A stretch of 31,088 nt of DNA from UMGS1387 sp045539625. Lineage in GTDB: Bacteria > Bacillota > Clostridia > Oscillospirales > CAG-382. Shown piece by piece: positions 8,526-16,286 of this stretch. The DNA lies in contig JAZQFS010000104.1 of NCBI GenBank assembly GCA_045539625.1, positions 1-31,088 of the forward strand, given 5' to 3'. The notes under the pieces were generated by a model, which was given only the letters and a program-made list of their open reading frames with translations, made no database searches and was not told the DNA's origin. Both the position numbers and the translations under genes were made by a program. The number at the start of each line of letters is the position of its first letter. Position 1 is the first letter of the stretch.

Positions 8526-9503
8526 ATGATTTATAAACTTTTACCCACACGTGTGTACAGAGCCTACTACGGCGGAAAAAATTTAGACGCTCTTGAAAAA
8601 AAAGAAAACTGTGAGACCACACGCTTTCCCGAAGACTGGCTTGCATCGGTGACGACGGCTTTTAACCCTGACAGAGTGGTTGAAAACGAGGGACTGAGTA
8701 AAACAGAGGACGGCAGATACCTTCGTGACATAATTTACGAAAATAAAAAAGAAATGCTTGGCGAAAGACGGGAAATGTCACTTCTGTTCAAGCTGCTTGA
8801 TTCCTCGGAAAGACTTGCAATACAGGTGCATCCCACAATACCCTTTGCAAAAAAGTATTTTAACAGTAACTACGGTAAAACCGAGTGCTGGTATATGCTC
8901 TCGGACGGGGGCGAGGTGTATCTCGGCTTTAAAGAGGGCATTACAAAGGAATACTGGAAAGAATTGTTCGACAAGCAGGATATTCAGGGAATGTTGGATG
9001 CAATGCACCTGTTTAAAGTTAAAAAAGGCGACTTTATCTTTGTTGAAGGGGGAGTACCCCATGCAATAGGTAAGGATTGCTTCCTTGCAGAGCTTCAGGA
9101 GCCTACCGACCTTATGGTTATCCCCGAGAGGGTAACGCCGTCGGGTGTTGTGCTTAATGAGCGTAAGCTTCACGGAGGCCTCGGCTTTGAAAAAATGTTT
9201 GACTGCTTTGAATATTCGGGACTTGATGAAAATACAACCCGACAAAGGTATTTTAAAAAGGCAAGACAGATTGATGAAAACCTGTATGAGCTTGTAAACT
9301 GCGATAAATTCCGACTTTATAAAATTATCACAGACGGAACATATACATTTACACCCGACAGCTACGCAATAGCCGTTTGTGTAAGCGGAAGCGTGACGGC
9401 AGGCGGACTTAAGCTGGAAACGGGAGACAGAATATTTGTGCCTGACAGCGAAGAAAAATTCAACATACAAGGCAACGGAGAAGTACTGCTGTGCCTCCCG
9501 TAG
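8526..9503 (+). CDS. manA: Mannose-6-phosphate isomerase, type I
   Basis: Interconverts mannose-6-phosphate and fructose-6-phosphate, so mannose from the upstream mannosidase can enter glycolysis. The 326-residue protein has the zinc-site residues of type I enzymes: AIQVHP (Gln100, His102), KTECWYML (Glu120) and GVPHAIG (His179), followed by ELQEPTD. It is the short bacterial form, normally 300-320 residues. The ATG lies 2 bases beyond the GH38 stop, with GAGG in the end of that gene as ribosome site; a TTG two codons earlier is less likely. Its place directly after GH38 is the best evidence that the operon breaks down mannosides. Confidence 0.93.
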   Translation: MIYKLLPTRVYRAYYGGKNLDALEKKENCETTRFPEDWLASVTTAFNPDRVVENEGLSKTEDGRYLRDIIYENKKEMLGERREMSLLFKLLDSSERLAIQVHPTIPFAKKYFNSNYGKTECWYMLSDGGEVYLGFKEGITKEYWKELFDKQDIQGMLDAMHLFKVKKGDFIFVEGGVPHAIGKDCFLAELQEPTDLMVIPERVTPSGVVLNERKLHGGLGFEKMFDCFEYSGLDENTTRQRYFKKARQIDENLYELVNCDKFRLYKIITDGTYTFTPDSYAIAVCVSGSVTAGGLKLETGDRIFVPDSEEKFNIQGNGEVLLCLP

Positions 9504-9515
9504 AAAGGAAAAACC

Positions 9516-10988
9516 ATGAAATATTTGCTTGGAATAGATTTCGGCGGAGGAGCGTCAAAGGCAACGCTTCTTTGCGAAGACGGCACAATTGCCGCAACAA
9601 ATACCTGTGAATACCCTACATATTATCCTGCACCCGGGTATGTTGAACAGAATCCCGGTGACTGGACAAGGGCGACGGTTGAAAATATTAAGGGCGTGCT
9701 GTCAAAAAGCGGCGTAAACCCTTGCGATATTGTTGCAATCAGCCTTGATGCGGCAACCCATACTGCGGTAATTATGGACGAAAACTTCAATGTGCTTCGC
9801 CCGTCAATTTACTGGACGGATACAAGAAGCACCGACCAGGTTAAGTTTTTGCGTGAAAACTACGGCGGTATAATTGAAAAGCAGGCACTTCATAAGGCAG
9901 ATACCATCTGGACTCTGCCTGAGCTGATGTGGGTAAAAAATAACGAAAAGGAAATATGGCAGAAGGTGAGAAAAATCCTTTTTGCCAAGGACTACGTGCG
10001 TCATATTTTAACGGGCGACTATGTAACGGATTACATAGAGGCAGAGGGCAGTATGATGTTTGACGTAAATACCATGAAGTGGAGTGATGAGCTTTGCTCT
10101 GTTCTCGGTATTGATACGTCGCTTCTGCCAAAAATCGTAAAGCCGTCCGATATTGTGGGAACAGTTACAGAGGAAGCATCACGCCTTACGGGACTTTGTG
10201 AGGGAACACAGGTGCTTTGCGGTACAACAGACACCGTTATGGAGGTTACAGCAGCAGGAGCTGTGTCAAAGGGACAGATGACCATAAAGCTTGCAACGGC
10301 AGGAAGAATCTGCGTTGTTACAGAAAAGCCATATCCCGATATTAACCTTATTAACTACTCCCACGTGGCAGACGGACTGTTTTATCCCGGTACTGCTACA
10401 AAATCCTGCGCCGCCTCATACAGATGGTTCAGGGATACCTTCGGCGACGATTATAAAAAGCTTGACGAGCTTGCAAAGAACGTGCCCATAGGCTGCGAAG
10501 GACTTGTGTTTCACCCATACCTGAACGGCGAGCTGACACCTTATGCAAATCCCCGTCTTTGCGGAGATTTCACGGGAATACGCTCCCATCATACAAAGGG
10601 ACATTTTGCAAGAGCGGTGCTTGAAGGAGTGGTAATGAGTATGCTTGACTGTAAAAAAACTCTTGATTCCTTCAACATTCCGTGCCTGTCAAGTGCTTCC
10701 ATTATCGGCGGCGGCGGAAAAAGCCCGCTGTGGCGTCAGATGGTAAGCGATGCACTTGATATTGAGCTGGTGGAAATGAAGTATACCGACTCCTCTCTCG
10801 GCTCTGCAATGCTTGCAGGCGTGTCGTCGGGAATTTTCACCGATCTTGCTTCGGCTGTTGAAAAGTGTAATGAAAAAGTCTCGGTAACAAAGCCCAATAA
10901 GGAAAATACCCAAAAGTATCAAAAGCTTTTTATAAGATATAAAGCAATTCAGAAGGCACTTGAGCCTGTCTATAACGGTGAATATTGA
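9516..10988 (+). CDS. FGGY-family sugar kinase, xylulokinase-like
   Basis: ATP-dependent kinase of the FGGY family, 490 residues. It has the N-terminal phosphate-binding GIDFGGGASKAT (6-17), SLDAATHTAVIMD (76-88), a substrate segment IYWTDTRS, the catalytic Asp in GTTDTVMEV (near 239) and the C-terminal GGGGKSPLWRQMVSDAL adenine-binding motif. It is closest in look to xylulokinases, though the FGGY group also includes ribulo-, fuculo-, rhamnulo-, glycero- and erythritol kinases. It starts 12 bases after manA with an AAAGGA site, and its stop overlaps the start of the EtfBA gene (TGATG). The name xylB would be a guess, so it is left blank. Confidence 0.86.
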   Translation: MKYLLGIDFGGGASKATLLCEDGTIAATNTCEYPTYYPAPGYVEQNPGDWTRATVENIKGVLSKSGVNPCDIVAISLDAATHTAVIMDENFNVLRPSIYWTDTRSTDQVKFLRENYGGIIEKQALHKADTIWTLPELMWVKNNEKEIWQKVRKILFAKDYVRHILTGDYVTDYIEAEGSMMFDVNTMKWSDELCSVLGIDTSLLPKIVKPSDIVGTVTEEASRLTGLCEGTQVLCGTTDTVMEVTAAGAVSKGQMTIKLATAGRICVVTEKPYPDINLINYSHVADGLFYPGTATKSCAASYRWFRDTFGDDYKKLDELAKNVPIGCEGLVFHPYLNGELTPYANPRLCGDFTGIRSHHTKGHFARAVLEGVVMSMLDCKKTLDSFNIPCLSSASIIGGGGKSPLWRQMVSDALDIELVEMKYTDSSLGSAMLAGVSSGIFTDLASAVEKCNEKVSVTKPNKENTQKYQKLFIRYKAIQKALEPVYNGEY

Positions 10989-12340
10989 TGAAAATACTTG
11001 TATGCGTAAAGGTAAGCAGGGGCGAGATAAACCCCTTTGATGCCTCGGCACTTGAATGTGCACTGTCTTTGTCAAATGATGTCACGGTGCTGTCAATGGG
11101 ACCTGAGAGCACAAAGGATATTCTGTTGCCCCTGACAAGACTCGGTGCAAAGGTCACCCTTGTAACAGACCGAGTTTATGCAGGCTCCGATACACTTGCA
11201 ACGGCGTATATTCTCAGCCACGCCGTAAAAAAGCTTGGCTTTGACCTTATAGTGTGCGGAAAGCAGAGTATAGACGGAGATACGGCACAGGTAGGGCCTA
11301 TGCTGTCACAAATGTGCTGCTGCAGCCTTGCGACAAATGTGCTGTCAGCCGTTCCCGATGAAAATGGCGTTAAGGCTGTTACACGTCTTGGTGAAGAAAA
11401 GCTGTCTTTTCCCGCACTTATTACCGTTGAAAGAAGCTATGTTCTGCGTTTCCCCGGTATCTTTTCAAAGCTTGGGGACGTTGATGTGCTTACCAATAAA
11501 GACCTTGGGTGCGACGAGAGCCGATGCGGACTGTCAGGCTCGCCTACACGGGTAATCAAAACCTACGAAAACGAAAGAGGCAAACGCAAGTGTAAGTTTG
11601 TGTCAATGAGTGAGCTTGATGAGCTGATTTCACAGCTTTCAAAATCGGAAAAATCGGATGCCGAAGCAGTGCAGAATAATGAAAAACTGCCCTGTGTGTG
11701 GGCAGTTGGCAAGGAAGTGTTGTCAGAAGCGGAAAAGATTGCGGACAAGGTTGTTCTTGTTGAAGAAACCAACCCTGAGACAATAGTGAAAAAAGCACGG
11801 CAGGAAAAGCCGTACTGTATTTTGTGGAACGCCGACCTTGAGGGCAGACGTAACGCACCCATAGCTGCGGCAATGCTTGACACGGGGCTTTGTGCCGACT
11901 GTACAAGACTTGACGTGGAAAAGGGTGAGCTTATAATGTACAGACCTGCACAGGGCGGAAGTCTTTATGCAAAAATAAAGTGCCTGACAACACCTGTCAT
12001 GGCAACGGTAAGAACTAAATCCGAAAGCTCGGATATAATTGTGTCGGGAGGAAAAGGCGTCGGAGAAAATGTGGAAAAGCTTAAAGCCTTTGCCGAAAGA
12101 ATAAGGGCACAGCTTTGTGCCTCACGGGGACTTGTTGATATGGGAAAAGCTCCTTACGAAATGCAGGTGGGGCTTACGGGAAAAACGGTAAGTCCCAAGA
12201 TTTATATTGCCGTAGGCATTTCGGGTGCAGTGCACCACACCTGTGCAATTGAGGGTGCGGACTATGTAATAGCAATAAATCCCGACAAGAATGCGAGAAT
12301 ATTTGAATATGCCGACTACGGCATTACAGAGGAATTTTAG
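10988..12340 (+). CDS. Fused electron transfer flavoprotein EtfB-EtfA
   Basis: One 450-residue chain carries both subunits of an electron transfer flavoprotein, which passes electrons from flavin dehydrogenases to ferredoxin or quinone enzymes. Residues 1-215 are EtfB-like (NPFDASALE, CGKQSIDGDTAQVGP at 90-104). Residues about 236-450 are EtfA-like with the FAD site: SGGKGVG at 353-359, GLTGKTVSPKIYIAVGISGA from 395, and AINPDKN then YADYGI near the end. Both subunits are normally separate genes of about 260 and 330 or more residues. It starts inside the stop of the FGGY kinase gene and is the last gene before the terminator. No acyl-CoA dehydrogenase or oxidoreductase partner is in the window, so its electron donor is unknown. 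An AMP/FAD module without catalysis cannot be excluded. Confidence 0.9.
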   Translation: MKILVCVKVSRGEINPFDASALECALSLSNDVTVLSMGPESTKDILLPLTRLGAKVTLVTDRVYAGSDTLATAYILSHAVKKLGFDLIVCGKQSIDGDTAQVGPMLSQMCCCSLATNVLSAVPDENGVKAVTRLGEEKLSFPALITVERSYVLRFPGIFSKLGDVDVLTNKDLGCDESRCGLSGSPTRVIKTYENERGKRKCKFVSMSELDELISQLSKSEKSDAEAVQNNEKLPCVWAVGKEVLSEAEKIADKVVLVEETNPETIVKKARQEKPYCILWNADLEGRRNAPIAAAMLDTGLCADCTRLDVEKGELIMYRPAQGGSLYAKIKCLTTPVMATVRTKSESSDIIVSGGKGVGENVEKLKAFAERIRAQLCASRGLVDMGKAPYEMQVGLTGKTVSPKIYIAVGISGAVHHTCAIEGADYVIAINPDKNARIFEYADYGITEEF

Positions 12341-12370
12341 AGGCAGACAATGCCTCTATTTTCTTTTTAA
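12339..12370 (+). terminator. Terminator of the sugar/Etf operon
   Basis: AGAGGCA-GACAA-TGCCTCT stem-loop (12339-12357) beginning within the EtfBA stop codon, followed by the T-rich ATTTTCTTTTT. It closes the 8-kb operon. Confidence 0.85.
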
Positions 12371-12383
12371 TTTTAAGTTACCT

Positions 12384-12422
12384 ATGTATCGCAAATAGGA
12401 TTCGCTCTCTGCAGAGCGAATC
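12384..12422. repeat. Dispersed hairpin repeat, second copy
   Basis: ATGTATCGCAA (12384-12394) followed by the hairpin GATTCGCTCT-CTGC-AGAGCGAATC (12399-12422). The leader is identical to 3304-3314 and the hairpin has the same layout as 3322-3339, with compensating changes in the stem, which indicates conserved structure rather than sequence. Confidence 0.7.
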
Positions 12423-12485
12423 ACCCATGCCGAGCATTAAAGTGCCTGAAAAGAACAACAGTAAAAAGTAACCTGATGAAAATAA

Positions 12486-13289
12486 TCAAACCCCGCCTTT
12501 TTTGCGGAACTTAGACGGAGAAACTCCCACTTTTTTCGTAAAAATATTGCAAAAATAATACTCGTCCGAAAACTTCAGGTTGTATGCAATTTGCTTGACG
12601 AGAAGGTTTGTGTTAAGTAAAAGACCTTTTGCTAACTCGATTTTTTTGTCAAGATAATAGGCGTACGGCGTTATGCCGAATTTCTCCTTGAAAATGCGGA
12701 TAATGCTGGACTGAGATTTGCCGAAAACCTTTTCCATAACCTCAAAATCAAATTCCTGCGATGAATGAATGTCAAGATAGTCACGTACCTTTTCGGCAAG
12801 TGTAACGGTGCGGCGTTCCTTTAAGTGAAGATACATTTTGTGAAAAATTCGGTTTAGTATTTCAAGAACACGCCCTGTACTGTCGGTGTCGGAAAGCCTT
12901 GAAAGCTCTATAATTTCGCAAAGCTCTGCCTTTATGTCAAGCCCCTGAAAATAGTGCGCCGAGGATAGGTTGTAAGCATCGAGAATACGCTTTATTGCGT
13001 TGCTTTTTATGTTTATCCAGTACTTTTTCCAAGGGTTTTTGCTGTCGGAATGATAAAACTGGTTCTCGCCGATAAATAACATATAGCTGTCGCCTGCCAT
13101 AGGTATAAAGGTGCCGTTTTCGGTGAAAACAACTCCTTGACCGCTTTCAATGTATTCAATACACATTGTGCTTGAATTTTTTCGGCGTACCTTGTAGTTT
13201 TTGTCGGGAAAGGTAATGCCGCACAATGATAGTTCTATCAGCGACCTGTTGTCGGGAGTCTGATAAAAATAATATATTTCCTCATTCAT
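12486..13289 (-). CDS. AraC-family transcriptional regulator
   Basis: A 267-residue one-component regulator. The N-terminal part (about 1-140) is a cupin-type sensor with the typical GQGVVFTENGTF...AGDSYMLF pattern. The C-terminal 100 residues hold the two AraC helix-turn-helix units, with the second reading VKQIAYNLKFSDEYYFCNIFTKKVG and the family ending GVSPSKFR. It is divergent from the GtaA-like gene, with 120 bases between the starts and a sigma-A promoter facing that gene, so it most likely controls it. The ATG has a GGTG-type ribosome site 10 bases upstream. The inducer is unknown, probably a sugar or glycan product. Confidence 0.9.
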   Translation of the reverse strand: MNEEIYYFYQTPDNRSLIELSLCGITFPDKNYKVRRKNSSTMCIEYIESGQGVVFTENGTFIPMAGDSYMLFIGENQFYHSDSKNPWKKYWINIKSNAIKRILDAYNLSSAHYFQGLDIKAELCEIIELSRLSDTDSTGRVLEILNRIFHKMYLHLKERRTVTLAEKVRDYLDIHSSQEFDFEVMEKVFGKSQSSIIRIFKEKFGITPYAYYLDKKIELAKGLLLNTNLLVKQIAYNLKFSDEYYFCNIFTKKVGVSPSKFRKKGGV

Positions 13290-13345
13290 TGCTGCTATTC
13301 ACCGCCTTATGCGTGTTTTCCTCATCTTTTGGCTTGAAAAATACA

Positions 13346-13374
13346 TTGATTTACTGTTATTGTAGCATTATAAT
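13346..13374 (+). promoter_or_regulatory. Sigma-A promoter of the GtaA-like gene
   Basis: TTGATT, then a 17-base spacer, then TATAAT, 35 bases before the start codon; AAAGGAG follows as the ribosome site. It lies in the divergent spacer shared with the AraC gene. Confidence 0.75.
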
Positions 13375-13409
13375 GTAAATAAATCAACATCAAAGGAGAT
13401 AGTTTTTAT

Positions 13410-15314
13410 ATGAGTACAAACTTCAGACCCTCAGCATATCCTCTTATAACAATTGACCCTTATATTTCAATCTGGGCAGATTCCGAAAGACTTGATTCCA
13501 ATTTTGCAAAGCATTGGACAGGAAGACCTGCACCCATATTTATGTCGGTGAGTAACGGTAAGGAAGAGTATATTCTTGCAGGCTGTAACAGATTCCATAA
13601 TGTGTTTATCGGCTCAAAGCAGAAAATGGCGCATAGCTCTGTTTCTGTTTCACCTCTTTCCACAACCTATGTGTTTGAAAACGACAGCGTTAAGGCAACT
13701 GTGACTTTTACAACTCCGTTGCTTCTTGATAAACTTGACATTCTTTGCAGACCTGTCAGCTACGTTGCGTACGAGCTTGAAAGCAAAACTGAGGAAAAGT
13801 TTGAATTTCATTTTGGAATTTCCTCCGAAATCTGCGTAAACGATTATGACAAAAAAGTAAAGTTCGGTAAAACCGATGTTTCGTGCTTTTGCGGAAATGC
13901 AGAACAGAACGTGCTTAGCTTCTCAGGTGACCCTGTGCTTATCGATTGGGGCTATTTGCACCTTGCAGATAAAAACTGCTATGTAATGCAGAACACCGCA
14001 AGAAGCAAAGATGTTTTGGATTACGACAAGGAATATACTCCTTACACAGACGTTGTATATCTTGCCTGCACGAGAAAAGAAGAAAAAGGCGTAATCACTG
14101 TCGGCTACGATGAAGTTTATCCCATACAGTACTTCTGCACAAAGCTTGATGAAGCATATAAAAAGCAGTTCTCGTCTTTTGAGGAAATGCTTGCCGACTC
14201 AGATGCAAGATACGAAGAAATCAAGGCTCTTTGCGATAAATTTGATATGGAGCTGACTGAAGAAGCAGGTAAGCTTGGCGAAGACTATAAAAATATCGTA
14301 ACACTTGCATACCGTCAGGCAATTGCGGCACATAAGCTTGTGCTTGACGAAAATGACAATGTAATCTTCCTTTCCAAGGAATGTGACTCCAACGGCTGTA
14401 TCGGTACACTTGACGTTACATATCCTTCAATTCCTCTCTTTTTGAAGTATAACCCCGAGCTTGTTTTAGGTATGCTCAGACCTATTATAAGATACGCACA
14501 GAGCGAAGCTTGGCCCTATGAATACACTCCCCACGATGTGGGACAGTATCCTCTTGCAAACGGTCAGGTTTACGGCCTTAAAAAGGAAACAGGCGAGCTT
14601 ATGGAGAATTATCAGATGCCTGTTGAAGAAGCGGGAAATATGCTTCTTTGCGTTGCTGCGGTAAGAAAATACGGCAAGGAAATCGGCGAAAAGTTCTTTG
14701 AAGAAAATAAGGCAATTCTTAAGCAGTGGGCAGAGTATCTTACAAGATTCGGATATGATCCCGGCAATCAGCTTTGCACCGATGACTTTGCAGGTCACCT
14801 CAACCATAACTGTAACCTCAGCCTCAAAGCAATTCTCGGTATTTACGCATACGGCGATATGGCAGGTGATGACAGCTACTGCAAGCTTGCAAAGGAATAT
14901 GCACAAAAGTGGGAAAATGATGCAGCGGATAAGGAAGGTACTCGCCTTGCGTTTGATGTTGAGAATAGCTGGAGCTTAAAATATAACATTGTATGGGATA
15001 ATCTTCTCGGCTATAATATCTTTACACAGGACGTCAAGAAAAAGGAAATCGAGCTTTATAAAACAAAGCTCAACCGTTACGGCGTGCCCCTTGACAGCAG
15101 AAAGGATTACACCAAGATTGACTGGCTTATGTGGTCAACGGTAATATTTGACGATAAGGAATACTTTGATGCCGTTTGCGACAGCATGATTAAAATGATG
15201 AGCGAAACAGGCGACAGAGTTCCCATGACAGACTGGTATTGCACAAAGAGTGCAGTTCACTACTCCTTCCAGAACAGAACGGTTGTGGGCGGTTTGTTTA
15301 TAAATCTTATATAA
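13410..15314 (+). CDS. GtaA-like protein (DUF4965/DUF1793)
   Basis: A 634-residue protein of the family called glutaminase A-like after a fungal enzyme. It has an N-terminal beta-sandwich (about 1-265) and a C-terminal helical barrel resembling an (alpha/alpha)6 glycosidase fold. Recognisable C-terminal segments are FLSKECDSNGCIGTLDVTYPSIP, YEYTPHDVGQYP, MPVEEAGNM, the CTDDFAGHLNHNCNLS stretch with paired Asp, and WSTVIFDD. There is no signal peptide, so it acts in the cytoplasm. Bacterial members sit mostly in carbohydrate loci and probably act on glycosides rather than glutamine; that is inference. A strong AAAGGAG ribosome site supports the start. Its own promoter and the divergent AraC gene form a regulatory pair. 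Confidence 0.82.
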   Translation: MSTNFRPSAYPLITIDPYISIWADSERLDSNFAKHWTGRPAPIFMSVSNGKEEYILAGCNRFHNVFIGSKQKMAHSSVSVSPLSTTYVFENDSVKATVTFTTPLLLDKLDILCRPVSYVAYELESKTEEKFEFHFGISSEICVNDYDKKVKFGKTDVSCFCGNAEQNVLSFSGDPVLIDWGYLHLADKNCYVMQNTARSKDVLDYDKEYTPYTDVVYLACTRKEEKGVITVGYDEVYPIQYFCTKLDEAYKKQFSSFEEMLADSDARYEEIKALCDKFDMELTEEAGKLGEDYKNIVTLAYRQAIAAHKLVLDENDNVIFLSKECDSNGCIGTLDVTYPSIPLFLKYNPELVLGMLRPIIRYAQSEAWPYEYTPHDVGQYPLANGQVYGLKKETGELMENYQMPVEEAGNMLLCVAAVRKYGKEIGEKFFEENKAILKQWAEYLTRFGYDPGNQLCTDDFAGHLNHNCNLSLKAILGIYAYGDMAGDDSYCKLAKEYAQKWENDAADKEGTRLAFDVENSWSLKYNIVWDNLLGYNIFTQDVKKKEIELYKTKLNRYGVPLDSRKDYTKIDWLMWSTVIFDDKEYFDAVCDSMIKMMSETGDRVPMTDWYCTKSAVHYSFQNRTVVGGLFINLI

Positions 15315-15322
15315 CATGATAA

Positions 15323-15350
15323 AAAAAGGAGGGCATAAGCTCTCCTTTTT
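15323..15350. terminator. Bidirectional terminator
   Basis: AAAAAGGAG and CTCCTTTTT form a 9-bp stem around a 10-base loop, between the converging GtaA-like and AraC genes. The A-run and T-run allow termination on both strands. Confidence 0.85.
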
Positions 15351-15383
15351 AACTTCCATTGCACCTTGTTCTCCGACAGTACT

Positions 15384-16145
15384 TTAAAAGGCTTCACGGT
15401 ACTCCAGCGGCGTAACTCCCATAATTTCCTTGAAATTTCTGTTGAAGGAACGCAGCGAATTGTAGCCGCAGTCAACAGAGCATTGAAGCACGTTGCAGTC
15501 GGTGTTTCGAAGTAAATAACAGGCGTTGTTGATGCGGCATTTGTTGACGTAGCTGTTAAATGACATACCCGCCGTATTTTTGAAATACCGTGATAAATAG
15601 GAGTAGCTGAAGGAGGTTTCCTTTGCCAGCATTTCAAGAGAACAGCTGTGGGAAAAGTTTTTCTCAACAAAGTTGAAAATTCTGAAAAGTAAATTTTTGT
15701 CCTCCGAGGGCTTGGGACTGTAGCTTGCACCCTTGTCAAACTCGTCGCAAAGACAGTACAACACCCATTTTTTTGAAATGACAGAGCCTTCACCCGAAAG
15801 ATTTTTCAAGGCATCAATCAAAAAAACGCTTGGAACAAACTTGCTGTTGTCGGGTATTTGCAGGGCGGTTTTTCGGCTGTATGCCTTGACAAGCTCAGGG
15901 GAGAAAATACATACCATGTGGCGGCTTCCTTCACCCTTCATTGAATGAAGCTGGTGGGGAAAAATAAATACGGCTTCGCCCCGGTTCAGTATGTAATTTT
16001 TTGAGTCAACGGTAAGCTCAATGCGTCCCGATAAGCAGACGTTTATTTCATAGGATTGGTGAAGGTGAACGGGACAGGAATAGTCGACGCTGAAATCACG
16101 CCTGAAATACTCGCCTGAAACAGAATTTGCTGTCTGGTAATACAT
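15384..16145 (-). CDS. AraC-family transcriptional regulator
   Basis: A 253-residue regulator. The N-terminal cupin domain has the sugar-sensor pattern HLHQSYEINVCLSG...GEAVFIFPHQLHS. The C-terminal domain carries two helix-turn-helix units (SLEMLAKETSFSYSYLSRYF and VLQCSVDCGYNSLRSFNRNF) and the ending GVTPLEYRE. AGGAG lies 7 bases before the ATG. It is divergent from the large secreted phosphoesterase, with a GACAAA/TTTGTC palindrome in between, so it probably controls that gene and itself. The ligand is unknown. Confidence 0.91.
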   Translation of the reverse strand: MYYQTANSVSGEYFRRDFSVDYSCPVHLHQSYEINVCLSGRIELTVDSKNYILNRGEAVFIFPHQLHSMKGEGSRHMVCIFSPELVKAYSRKTALQIPDNSKFVPSVFLIDALKNLSGEGSVISKKWVLYCLCDEFDKGASYSPKPSEDKNLLFRIFNFVEKNFSHSCSLEMLAKETSFSYSYLSRYFKNTAGMSFNSYVNKCRINNACYLLRNTDCNVLQCSVDCGYNSLRSFNRNFKEIMGVTPLEYREAF

Positions 16146-16160
16146 AAAAAACTCCTGTAT

Positions 16161-16173
16161 GACAAATTTTGTC
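16161..16173. promoter_or_regulatory. Palindrome upstream of AraC gene
   Basis: GACAAA-T-TTTGTC, a perfect 6-bp inverted repeat 16 bases before the AraC start codon in the divergent spacer. It is a plausible autoregulatory site, although AraC proteins more often bind direct repeats. Confidence 0.4.
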
Positions 16174-16286
16174 TATAAGTATACAGCTTTTTACTGGATT
16201 TGTCAAGGATTCTGTGATAAAATGATGATAAATGGCAGGAGTGTAACAATATTTGTCTCGAAATTATTGCAGAATGAGGTGTACTT

